The notes under the pieces are model-generated. The model was not told the DNA's origin, made no database searches, and was given only the letters and a program-made list of their open reading frames with translations. From Alteromonas marina (GTDB lineage: Bacteria; Pseudomonadota; Gammaproteobacteria; Enterobacterales; Alteromonadaceae), in the NCBI RefSeq assembly GCF_000808575.1, contig NZ_JWLW01000012.1, forward strand, positions 372,001 to 436,000: a DNA stretch of 64,000 nucleotides, read 5' to 3'. This document shows positions 38,378 through 46,228 of the stretch, one piece after another. The translations under genes were made by a program, and so were the position numbers. Within the stretch, counting starts at the first letter, position 1, and the number at the start of each line of letters is the position of its first letter.

Positions 38378-38647
38378 CTAGGGCCTGTTGACCTTTGTTG
38401 TACATTTTTGCAGCGGTCTGTGTGCCATCTAGACAAGGCGCATGTTTGACGGTTTAGTGGTTCTAAATCGAGAACATTCAACGCAGTATAGATGGCACAA
38501 AGGCGCTGCCCGAAGGGGTCGTTATGGAAGCCTTTTACTCTTTGTCACAGTCCTTTAACTTAGCCCGCTAGGCTTGCAGGACTGTTTCGCGATTAAAAGG
38601 CTTCCATTTAGACCAAAATTCGTACACCAAAGATCAACAGGCCCTAG
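38378..38647. mobile_element. Second MITE-like element with internal hairpins
   Basis: The ends at 38378-38397 and 38628-38647 are inverted repeats matching at 19 of 20 bases (CTAGGGCCTGTTGAYCTTTG), and similarity continues inward for about ten bases. Inside are two further stems: GTGCCATCTA/TAGATGGCAC and a perfect 14-bp ATGGAAGCCTTTTA with its complement. No coding capacity. It differs from the element at 10410. It fills the space between the SRPBCC gene and the AraC regulator. Confidence 0.75.
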
Positions 38648-38715
38648 CATAAATTGACATTTCTATTTTATCTTGCGTTAATGCGACAGTGTTTTTGTTA
38701 TTTTGCGACAAACAT

Positions 38716-39753
38716 ATGCCATCAGTTTCCTCAGCCTATATCCAAAGTATGGTGAGCTATTTAGTTAGCTTAGGCGTTAATGCCGACAATGTTTCATTAA
38801 CTACCCAGAAGCATGACTCACTTTCTGGCTCTTCACGTGTTGATATGGATGTATACGTTGAGCTGTTAAACCAAGGAGTAGCATTAAGCAACAATTCACT
38901 ATTTGGTTTTGAGTTGGGTAAACATATTCAGGCGAAAGATTACGGGGTGCTGGGTTACCTTGTTGAAAGCTGCGAAAACTTAGCTCAAGCCATAAATGCG
39001 CTTACCCGCTTTGACGCTTTAGTCGCTGACATCGGCACCACTAGCGTGTTTTTCGAACCTGATAATACCCGCGTTGAGTGGTTACCCAAAAGCGCCGATT
39101 GCAAGCAGATGGTATTGCGTAACACCACAGCTTGGGTAGCGACCGTCTACAAGATATTAGGCTCTGCCTGCCAATTGAATGCCGTCAACTTTACGTTTCC
39201 TTTGGACGATTCGGAAAAAAACATGCTAGCCATGTGGTTCAATTGTGAGGTAGTTGATAACGCCAACACTAACGCCATTATTTTTCCTCAGCACCTTTTA
39301 CATATTCCATTTACCAGCGAGAACAAAGCGATGTTTAGTGCGCTGGTGAAAGTGTCCGAAGAAGAACTAATGGCGAGCAAAGGCGGTGACCGTGTTCAAT
39401 TTTCCAATAGTCAATTCAACGCCAATCGGCATGAAGATATAAGTCATAAAGTTGTTGCGCTTTTAAAGGCAAACCCAACACTCAAAGGCTGCGATCAGCA
39501 ACGTGTAGCCAATGCACTATTTATCAGCCCCCGAACTTTACAGCGAAAATTGAAGCAAAGTGGCACCAGCTTTCAACAAATTCTCAACAATGAGCGCAAA
39601 GCTCGCTTAAACGAATTACTGAAACATCACTCCATCGCTGATACCGCAGACCTATTGGGATTTCAGGAACAATCATCATTCACCCACGCCTTTAAGAAAT
39701 GGTACTCAACAACACCGTTGAAGTACCAAAAACAACTTTTAGCCCGCGGATAA
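38716..39753 (+). CDS. AraC-family transcriptional regulator
   Basis: About 345 residues: an N-terminal arabinose-binding-like domain of the OruR/ArgR type (YVELLNQGVALSNNSLFGFELGKHI in pieces) and a C-terminal AraC helix-turn-helix with QQRVANALFISPRTLQRKLKQSGTSFQQILNNER and FQEQSSFTHAFKKWYSTTP. GTG at 38689 is in frame upstream; the ATG at 38716 was chosen, with no strong ribosome site for either. Regulators of this type often control adjacent lipid or amino-acid catabolic genes; the divergent hydroxylase/SRPBCC pair is a possible target. Confidence 0.88.
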   Translation: MPSVSSAYIQSMVSYLVSLGVNADNVSLTTQKHDSLSGSSRVDMDVYVELLNQGVALSNNSLFGFELGKHIQAKDYGVLGYLVESCENLAQAINALTRFDALVADIGTTSVFFEPDNTRVEWLPKSADCKQMVLRNTTAWVATVYKILGSACQLNAVNFTFPLDDSEKNMLAMWFNCEVVDNANTNAIIFPQHLLHIPFTSENKAMFSALVKVSEEELMASKGGDRVQFSNSQFNANRHEDISHKVVALLKANPTLKGCDQQRVANALFISPRTLQRKLKQSGTSFQQILNNERKARLNELLKHHSIADTADLLGFQEQSSFTHAFKKWYSTTPLKYQKQLLARG

Positions 39754-39958
39754 AAGGGGTCAACTATGCTTTCATCAAACCTTCAACGCGCCTTATCAGA
39801 AAGAACAAACACACTGTAATCGCTTAACCAAGTCTATTAACCTTTTAGTATGAAAAAACAATGTTCACCTTTCGCAATAAAGAATATTAAACTAATGTGA
39901 CGTTGTAAGCGTAGGTATTAGCAAGTGTCTAGCAACGCTAACTCACAGGAGATGCGCT

Positions 39959-40369
39959 ATGATCGACCGTCCAGTTACATTGCCAACGCCATTAAACGTA
40001 CTCGTGTCGAAGTCACTAAGCTTATGTGAGCTTATGTTACCTGTATGCGATGTGTTTTACCCTTTTGCCGCCATCTATGAAAACGGCCGAGTAGGTTGTA
40101 TTTTCAACGATGAAACGCAAGATAAGAAGCGCGAGTCGCAGCTTATCGAGCAGCTTCAGTGGCGAATTATTGATACCACTACCGACACTAACAGCTATAG
40201 CGTATTAGTTTATGCTGCGGCAGTTAATACGCAAGACAGCAAAACCCTCGACGCCATTGCTATTGCCACTGCTACACCAAATCATGAAGAGCGTTTGATT
40301 CTTTACCCTTATTATAAAGTTGATGGCAAAATTGTAATTTCACCGCCAATAGACACGGTTACTCGCTAG
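39959..40369 (+). CDS. Hypothetical protein
   Basis: 136 residues, no family recognised. There is no signal peptide or membrane helix; the composition is that of a small soluble alpha/beta protein, with conserved-looking YPFAAIYENGRVGCIFND and RLILYPYYKVDGK stretches. An AGGAG ribosome site lies seven bases before the ATG, and a terminator follows, so it is likely a real single-gene unit. The 205-bp region before it contains only a possible 17-codon frame (39765-39818) that I do not call. Confidence 0.65.
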   Translation: MIDRPVTLPTPLNVLVSKSLSLCELMLPVCDVFYPFAAIYENGRVGCIFNDETQDKKRESQLIEQLQWRIIDTTTDTNSYSVLVYAAAVNTQDSKTLDAIAIATATPNHEERLILYPYYKVDGKIVISPPIDTVTR

Positions 40370-40407
40370 TATTCTAGCGGTTTTAGACTTTTAGTTGAGC
40401 AGAATTG

Positions 40408-40445
40408 CAGACACGTAAGTGATATCAAAAGCGTGTCTGTTTTCG
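40408..40445 (+). terminator. Terminator after the hypothetical gene
   Basis: CAGACACG and CGTGTCTG pair around a 16-nt loop and are followed by TTTTCG. It starts 38 bp past the stop codon. Confidence 0.6.
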
Positions 40446-40459
40446 TATCAGCTCAAACA

Positions 40460-40588
40460 TCAATGAAACGACGTACCTCGGCGTGGACCGTAAATGGTAA
40501 ATAATGAGGCCTTAGGAAGGTAGGCTTCTGGCTGGTGTGCAATACCTTTTACATTCGTTGTTACGATTAAAATTTTTTGTACTGTCAT
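40460..40588 (-). pseudogene. Possible remnant of a DJ-1/PfpI-family gene
   Basis: A 42-codon minus-strand frame reads MTVQKILIVTTNVKGI, then HQPEAYLPKASL. This resembles the first 30 residues of DJ-1/PfpI-family proteins (start strand KxLIVxTN, then a TGxYLPE-like segment), after which the frame turns to unrelated sequence and stops. There is no AGGAG. If real it is a decayed fragment; chance similarity remains possible. The rest of this 300-bp gap between 40369 and 40670 holds the terminator above and the upstream region of the next gene. Confidence 0.3.
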
Positions 40589-40669
40589 AGGCTGTCTTTG
40601 CTTGCCAAATCCCATTGGTCTGCTAGCATTCAGCCCAAAATTCATTAGCAAAATTAGGGATTAGTTATT

Positions 40670-41872
40670 ATGTCTCGCGTTTTAATTATTGGTGCTGGCG
40701 GTGTTGCGTCGGTAACTGTGAAAAAATGTGCACGTTTACCGCAACATTTCGACGAAATTTACTTAGCAAGCCGCACGGTATCTAAGTGTGAAGCGCTACA
40801 ACAAGAAGTAGGTGCAGATCGCGTTAAGGGTGTTTTCGCTGTTGATGCTGACAACGCAAAAGAAGTTGAAGCACTTATCAACGAAGTAAAACCAGACCTA
40901 GTAATCAACCTAGCGTTGCCTTATCAAGACCTTCCGATTATGGATGCATGTCTTGCAACTAATACTGATTACCTAGACACCGCCAATTACGAGCCTAAAG
41001 ACGAAGCTAAATTCGAATACTCGTGGCAGTGGGCTTACCAGGATAAGTTTAAAGACGCGGGCATTATGGCCCTTCTTGGCAGTGGCTTTGATCCAGGTGT
41101 AACTAACGTTTATACAGCATATGCAGCTAAGCATTACTTCGACGAAATCCACTATCTTGATATCGTAGACTGTAATGGCGGCGATCACGGCCAGGCTTTC
41201 GCGACTAACTTCAACCCTGAAATCAACATTCGTGAGATTACCCAACGCGGTCGCTATTGGGAAAACGGCGAGTGGAAAGAAACCGATCCGTTAAGCGTAC
41301 GTGAGGATCTGGACTATCAAAACATTGGTGTTCGCGCATCTTACCTGATGTTCCACGAAGAGCTAGAGTCTATCGTTAAGCACTTCCCTACCCTTAAGCG
41401 TGCACGTTTCTGGATGACCTTTGGTGATGCTTACCTTAACCACCTGCGTGTACTCGAAGGAATTGGTATGACTAGCATTGAGCCGGTTGAATTCCAAGGC
41501 CAGAAGATTGTACCTCTAGAGTTCTTAAAAGCAGTGCTTCCAAACCCAGGCTCACTTGCCGAAGGTTACAGCGGTATGACGTGCATTGGCACTTACATCA
41601 CAGGTATTAAAGATGGCAAAGAAAAAACTATCTTTATCTATAACAACTGTGACCACGCGAAATGTAACGAAGAAGTAGGCGCGCAAGCAGTATCTTACAC
41701 CACAGGTGTTCCTGCTATGATTGGCGCTGCGCTTATGCTAAACGGCACGTGGAAAGAAGCGGGTGTATGGAACATGGAACAATTCGATCCAGACCCATTC
41801 ATGGAAATGCTTAACGAGCATGGCCTACCATGGCACGTACTTGAATGTGAAAGCAGCCCTTTCACTAAATAA
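40670..41872 (+). CDS. Carboxynorspermidine/carboxyspermidine dehydrogenase
   Basis: A 400-residue saccharopine dehydrogenase-like protein. The NADPH-binding start is VLIIGAGGVASVTVKKCARL, and the substrate domain has TYITGIKDGKEKTIFIYNNCDHA, typical of the carboxynorspermidine dehydrogenase branch. It reductively condenses aspartate semialdehyde with a diamine (putrescine gives carboxyspermidine, diaminopropane gives carboxynorspermidine). The decarboxylase gene follows 176 bp later. Lysine degradation by saccharopine dehydrogenase is the alternative, but the nspC neighbour settles it. Confidence 0.92.
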   Translation: MSRVLIIGAGGVASVTVKKCARLPQHFDEIYLASRTVSKCEALQQEVGADRVKGVFAVDADNAKEVEALINEVKPDLVINLALPYQDLPIMDACLATNTDYLDTANYEPKDEAKFEYSWQWAYQDKFKDAGIMALLGSGFDPGVTNVYTAYAAKHYFDEIHYLDIVDCNGGDHGQAFATNFNPEINIREITQRGRYWENGEWKETDPLSVREDLDYQNIGVRASYLMFHEELESIVKHFPTLKRARFWMTFGDAYLNHLRVLEGIGMTSIEPVEFQGQKIVPLEFLKAVLPNPGSLAEGYSGMTCIGTYITGIKDGKEKTIFIYNNCDHAKCNEEVGAQAVSYTTGVPAMIGAALMLNGTWKEAGVWNMEQFDPDPFMEMLNEHGLPWHVLECESSPFTK

Positions 41873-41883
41873 TTGAAATATCG

Positions 41884-41910
41884 GGGCGCTTAATTCAAGC
41901 GCCCTTTTTT
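41884..41910 (+). terminator. Intrinsic terminator between the two polyamine genes
   Basis: GGGCGCTT, loop AATTC, AAGCGCCC, then six T. It means the decarboxylase gene needs its own promoter or read-through. Confidence 0.9.
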
Positions 41911-42048
41911 ATTAACGCCACTATTTAAATCTAGATCAGATTACTGGAATGTAGGATACAGAGTAGTTTTGAGCTACGACCTGTAATGTAATACATTAGG
42001 CGTTTGATAAATGTTGAAAGCCGTTTTATTTTTTGGAGCTTTATCCCA

Positions 42049-43179
42049 TTGACCGATTTAACTCAACGTCCTGATATTCCCTCTCCTTGCTACGTGCTGG
42101 AAGAAGCAAAATTAATTAAAAACCTTGAGCTGATGAAACGGGTTCAAGACGAATCTGGCGCGCGTATTATCTTGGCGCTTAAAGGCTTTTCTATGTGGTC
42201 TTGCTTCGACATCATCAAACAGTACTTACACGGAGCAACGGCCAGTTCGGTTTGGGAAGCGAAACTTGCTGCAGAGATGGGTAAAGAAGTTCACGCATAT
42301 TCTCCTGCGTACAAGGTTAATGACGCAAAGGAATTGGCGGGTCTTGTTAATCACCTGTCTTTTAATAGTTTGACCCAGTGGAACGCGCATAAAGACGTGC
42401 TAGCAGGCGTGTCGTTAGGCCTTCGCATAAACCCTGAGCATCAAGAAGCAGATACACCACTGTACGACCCAGCTGCACCAGGTTCGCGCTTAGGCATACG
42501 CGCTAGTGAGCTAGAAGGCGTAGACTTATCGGGTATTGAAGGTTTTCACTGCCACAACCTTTGTGAGTGTGATTCTTTTGCTACTGCACGCACCCTTGAA
42601 GCCATTGAAAAGCGTTTTGGCAAATGGCTTAGTCAATTAAAGTGGTTAAACCTAGGTGGCGGACACCTGATGACCCGTGAAGGGTATGACGTTGAGCACC
42701 TCATCAACACACTAAAAGACTTTAAAGCCCGTTACCCACACCTAGACGTAATTCTTGAGCCAGGGTCTGCGGTAGCATGGCAGACAGGGCCATTAATTTG
42801 CGAAGTGGTTGATATGGTAGAAAATGACGGTGATATCGCTATTTTAGATATCTCAGCCACTGCTCATATGCCTGATGTATTAGAAATGCCCTATCGCCCG
42901 GCAATTTTGGGTGCTGGGATGCCAAATGAAAAAGCACATAGTGTGAAGCTTGGTGGTAACTCTTGCCTTGCCGGTGACGTCATAGATGTCTATTCCTTCG
43001 ACACACCGTTAAAAGCAGGCGCTCGTTTGCAGTTCGAAGATATGATGCACTATACCATGGTAAAAACTACCTTCTTTAACGGTGTAGAGCACCCTGCTAT
43101 TGGTATTCTGCGAGCTAACGGCGACTTTGAGCTGGTTCGCGAATTCAGCTACGAAGACTTTAAAGGTCGTTTGTCTTAA
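42049..43179 (+). CDS. nspC: Carboxynorspermidine/carboxyspermidine decarboxylase
   Basis: About 376 residues of alanine-racemase-fold decarboxylase. The PLP lysine is in ILALKGFSMWS; HCHNLCECDSF and WLNLGGGHLMT follow, and EPGSAVAW is the PLP-phosphate region; the C-terminal catalytic region shows GNSCLAGDVIDVYSF. It releases CO2 to give spermidine or norspermidine. No in-frame ATG is near: the frame opens at TTG 42004, and I chose the TTG at 42049 because its product starts like related proteins and TTGGAGC lies upstream. The start is uncertain by 15 codons. Confidence 0.9.
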   Translation: MTDLTQRPDIPSPCYVLEEAKLIKNLELMKRVQDESGARIILALKGFSMWSCFDIIKQYLHGATASSVWEAKLAAEMGKEVHAYSPAYKVNDAKELAGLVNHLSFNSLTQWNAHKDVLAGVSLGLRINPEHQEADTPLYDPAAPGSRLGIRASELEGVDLSGIEGFHCHNLCECDSFATARTLEAIEKRFGKWLSQLKWLNLGGGHLMTREGYDVEHLINTLKDFKARYPHLDVILEPGSAVAWQTGPLICEVVDMVENDGDIAILDISATAHMPDVLEMPYRPAILGAGMPNEKAHSVKLGGNSCLAGDVIDVYSFDTPLKAGARLQFEDMMHYTMVKTTFFNGVEHPAIGILRANGDFELVREFSYEDFKGRLS

Positions 43180-43206
43180 AACGTGGACTTCATTTGAAAT
43201 GCATGT

Positions 43207-43245
43207 AACAAGCAAACTGATCAAATATTGATCAATTTGCTTGTT
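43207..43245 (+). terminator. Strong hairpin after nspC
   Basis: Two 18-nt arms (AACAAGCAAACTGATCAA and its near-perfect complement) with one mismatch and loop ATA, about 28 bp after the nspC stop. Only a short T-run (TTTT) follows. Confidence 0.7.
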
Positions 43246-43432
43246 CCGTTTTCCCTGAAGTGCTATTTTGGGTTTGTTGAGTAGTCAAAAGGGAATTTCG
43301 ACATACCAGCCCTATTCAAGGTGAGTCTCTAATCTCCGTCGTCTTTTGTTCAACACCGAATTCAGGTGTTGTATCAAACCATCAATAATTGCCTGTCTCG
43401 GTTATATCTTATCTTTATCAGAGGAATTGATC

Positions 43433-44788
43433 GTGAGAAGGAATAATCTAGGCTCAAACTGTGCAACTCAAGTACACACATTTGCCAAACCTATTGTATC
43501 TGCGCTTAGTGCGCTACTTTTAACCACGGCTTGTATGTCGACAACTCCTTCTATGGGAGGCGGAAGTTCAGGCGCAGTAAGTGGTGGTGCCGGCGGCGCT
43601 ACGGCTTCCAATAACAATGCGCAATTGGAGAATTGTGACGAAACACTCGGTACATTAAGTGTTTTTGAAGATACAAGTTTGCCCTGGTGGTCAGAGTATC
43701 GCAGAACTTACCCAAAACTCGGCAGTACCATTCCTGTTATCAGATTAATGATTCAACAGTCTAACTGTTTTGTTATTGTTGAGCGTGGTCGTGCTATGAA
43801 TGCAATGAACACCGAGCGCCAACTTATGCAGTCAGGGCAACTTCGTTCAGGCTCTAACATTGGGGGCGGTCAAATGGTAGCGGCGGATTACACGCTTAGC
43901 CCATCAGTTCTTTTTGCTGAAAAAACGCAAGGTGGTAAAGCCATAGCAGGTGCACTATTTGGCACATTAGGCTCTATCGTTGGTGGAGGTTTTAGCAAGA
44001 ATGAAGCGGCTACCTCGTTGCTGCTTATAGATAACCGCTCGGGTGTTCAGGTTTCTGCTGCAACGGGCAGTGCCGCAAATCACGACTTTAGCTTATTTGG
44101 CGGCATGTTTGCAGGCCCAGCTGCGGGGGGCGCAGGCGGCTTCTCCAAGACTCCTGAAGGAAAAATGCTAGTAACTGCATTTGCTGATTCTTTTAATCAG
44201 ATGGTGATCGCACTTCGCTCTTACAAAGCCCAAGAAGTTGAAGGTGGTTTAGGTAAAGGTGGAAAGTTAACTGTGGGTGGTGCAGATGATGCCATGCCAG
44301 AAGCTACCGACGCACCGGCGATAACCACCTCAACAACAACCACTGCCGTTTATGTAGACAACACCCCCTCTAGGGTCACCGTCTCAGATCGCAGGTCTTA
44401 CAACTTTGATGTAGATGAGTACGATGAGAAAGCCTTCAATAGGTATTACGAGTGGCTGAAAAACTATGGCCCGTTAATGACTGCGTTTGTTTCTTTCGAC
44501 CCAGAAAATAATAATCCTAACTGGCCAGGCGGCATGTCTATGGCGGCCGCCGCTACCATGCTTCTGACTCAGTTGGATTCTCATCGCATTGAACTTGAAG
44601 CATGGCCATATGAAGCCAGAGTTCAAGCTTGGAGAAAAATGGGAAGAAGGTTGGAAAGCCATACTGAGCTGTTTGAGCGAAATCGAGCATTAGCCCTTCG
44701 AAATGAAAAACTCGACGACGATGTACGTCACGTTATTGAAAGCATACAGGTCGTAACGAAAGAAAGTCTGTTCCCAGAAGGTATTTAG
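43433..44788 (+). CDS. CsgG/HfaB-like lipoprotein
   Basis: About 451 residues, starting at a GTG with AGAGGAATT just upstream; the longer open frame lacks a ribosome site. The lipobox LTTAC gives Cys34, so the mature protein is a lipoprotein, followed by a Gly/Ser/Ala-rich linker. Residues about 60-300 resemble the CsgG domain (FVIVERGRAMNAMNTER; VAADYTLSPSVLFAEKTQGG), the pore of curli secretion. No csgA, B, E or F homologue is visible, so the substrate is unknown. The C-terminal 100 residues (after TSTTTTAVYVDN) are a separate helical region. Confidence 0.75.
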   Translation: MRRNNLGSNCATQVHTFAKPIVSALSALLLTTACMSTTPSMGGGSSGAVSGGAGGATASNNNAQLENCDETLGTLSVFEDTSLPWWSEYRRTYPKLGSTIPVIRLMIQQSNCFVIVERGRAMNAMNTERQLMQSGQLRSGSNIGGGQMVAADYTLSPSVLFAEKTQGGKAIAGALFGTLGSIVGGGFSKNEAATSLLLIDNRSGVQVSAATGSAANHDFSLFGGMFAGPAAGGAGGFSKTPEGKMLVTAFADSFNQMVIALRSYKAQEVEGGLGKGGKLTVGGADDAMPEATDAPAITTSTTTTAVYVDNTPSRVTVSDRRSYNFDVDEYDEKAFNRYYEWLKNYGPLMTAFVSFDPENNNPNWPGGMSMAAAATMLLTQLDSHRIELEAWPYEARVQAWRKMGRRLESHTELFERNRALALRNEKLDDDVRHVIESIQVVTKESLFPEGI

Positions 44789-44805
44789 CGCATGTGATAA
44801 TTCAG

Positions 44806-44832
44806 AAAAGCCGCCAAAATTTTGCGGCTTTT
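44806..44832 (+). terminator. Stem-loop after the CsgG-like gene
   Basis: AAAAGCCGC and GCGGCTTTT around a CAAAATTTT loop; 18 bp after the stop, with T-run in the right arm. Probably also serves the convergent small gene. Confidence 0.8.
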
Positions 44833-44886
44833 CTATTTCCATCAAGAAGTTTTTTTAATTTAGGGGTACACTTTGAGTATTGAGGA

Positions 44887-45150
44887 CTATAGCACTCCAC
44901 TACCCGACGCCACTTCAGACCTGTCGATCTCACCTTCAGCTAGTACGTCATTGTCTAATGCAATTTTAAAAGAAGTACCTGGTTTACCCTGTAAGCTATA
45001 GCGAAACCCGTACATCTCGCCTTTGTTTAGTGAGACTTCTGTAACATCATTTGGATGAATTAAATCGTAAACGCCAGAGTCATTCGCTTGAGAGAATATA
45101 TCTACCAGCCATTTGCCATCAGACATGGTGATCTTGAGAGTCTTTGTCAT
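44887..45150 (-). CDS. Small hypothetical protein
   Basis: 87 residues, no family recognised. AAAGGAGACGCAG lies directly before the ATG, a strong ribosome site. The sequence is mostly beta in character (KITMSDGKWLVDIFSQ; GFRYSLQGKPGTSFKIAL) with no signal peptide or membrane segment. It converges on the CsgG-like gene and lies 100 bp after rsmI on the same strand. It may be a small cytoplasmic beta-sandwich or an adaptor; nothing more can be said. Confidence 0.65.
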   Translation of the reverse strand: MTKTLKITMSDGKWLVDIFSQANDSGVYDLIHPNDVTEVSLNKGEMYGFRYSLQGKPGTSFKIALDNDVLAEGEIDRSEVASGSGVL

Positions 45151-45250
45151 CTGCGTCTCCTTTAGTAACCAGTCTCTTTATCTTGGACTGCCATACAAAA
45201 TACTTTGTATTTCGCCGATGACGCTTAAGATCAATCTTTCTTAACGCAAA

Positions 45251-46087
45251 TTAGGCTTTTGCATCAAGCCCAGCTTGATACAGCGCATTCTTTTTCAAAT
45301 CGTAATGACTTGCTACTACAGCCGCGGCTTTTTTAAGCGGCATGTACTCGCACAATGTTTGCAGTAAGGACATTGCTTCACTAGGTATCGCCTGTTCATT
45401 TACCTTGGCAGGGCCTATCATCACAACGAACTCACCTTTTTGGTGTGCAGCATCGGCATTAAGATAATCAATCACATCTTGCGCGTTACCACTTACATAG
45501 GTTTCAAAGGTTTTAGTCAACTCTTTAGCCACGACAATGTGGCGTTCGCCTAATACACGCTGAATGTCGGTAACTGTGTCTAGAATTCGACGAGGCGCTT
45601 CATAGTAAACCGTGGTAAAAGTTCTATCTAATAGCGCTGATAATACGCCTTCCCGCGCTTGGGTTTTAACTGGCAAAAAGCCTTCAAATGCGAATTTATC
45701 TGTAGGCAGCCCTGACGCGCTTAATGCAGTAATTGCGGCGCATGGTCCGGGCAAAGCACTGACTGGAATGCCTTGCTCACGGCATTTACGCACTAAAACA
45801 AAACCAGGGTCGCTGATAAGTGGCGTGCCCGCATCACTTATCAAAGCGACTGATTCACCACCTTTCAAACGCTCGCACAGCATGGCAGTACGCTTATCTT
45901 CATTATGCTCGTGAAGTGAAAGGGTTTTAGTTCCAATACTAAAATGCTGTAAAAGTCGCGCGCTATGACGGGTGTCCTCAGCAGCAATCCAGTTAACTTC
46001 ACTTAATACGCGAATTGCTCTAGCGCTGATGTCATCTAGGTTGCCAATAGGTGTAGGAACAATATATAGAGTGGCGGTGTCTGTCAT
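45251..46087 (-). CDS. rsmI: 16S rRNA (cytidine1402-2'-O)-methyltransferase
   Basis: A 278-residue tetrapyrrole-methylase-fold enzyme. Motifs: LYIVPTPIGNLDDISARAI at the start, AAEDTRHSARLL, SLHEHNE, ALISDAGTPLISDPGF and TVYYEAPRRI. It uses S-adenosylmethionine to methylate C1402 of 16S rRNA together with RsmH. It is divergent from lpoA, with 141 bp between them, the usual arrangement in gammaproteobacteria. Confidence 0.96.
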   Translation of the reverse strand: MTDTATLYIVPTPIGNLDDISARAIRVLSEVNWIAAEDTRHSARLLQHFSIGTKTLSLHEHNEDKRTAMLCERLKGGESVALISDAGTPLISDPGFVLVRKCREQGIPVSALPGPCAAITALSASGLPTDKFAFEGFLPVKTQAREGVLSALLDRTFTTVYYEAPRRILDTVTDIQRVLGERHIVVAKELTKTFETYVSGNAQDVIDYLNADAAHQKGEFVVMIGPAKVNEQAIPSEAMSLLQTLCEYMPLKKAAAVVASHYDLKKNALYQAGLDAKA

Positions 46088-46228
46088 AACAGTAGTTAAG
46101 TCTTACGTTGAATTGGAAGGTTATGCGATAAGTGTATCACGCCATTAGTCCAGATTATGCTGGCAAGCGTAGATTTTCATACTGGTTAAGATAAACTTGG
46201 CCTATAACGATGTAAAAGGAATGAAACT

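Noticed and set aside
39765-39818. 17-codon frame with AGGGG upstream
   Set aside because: Too short to support without conservation; nothing known nearby needs a leader peptide.
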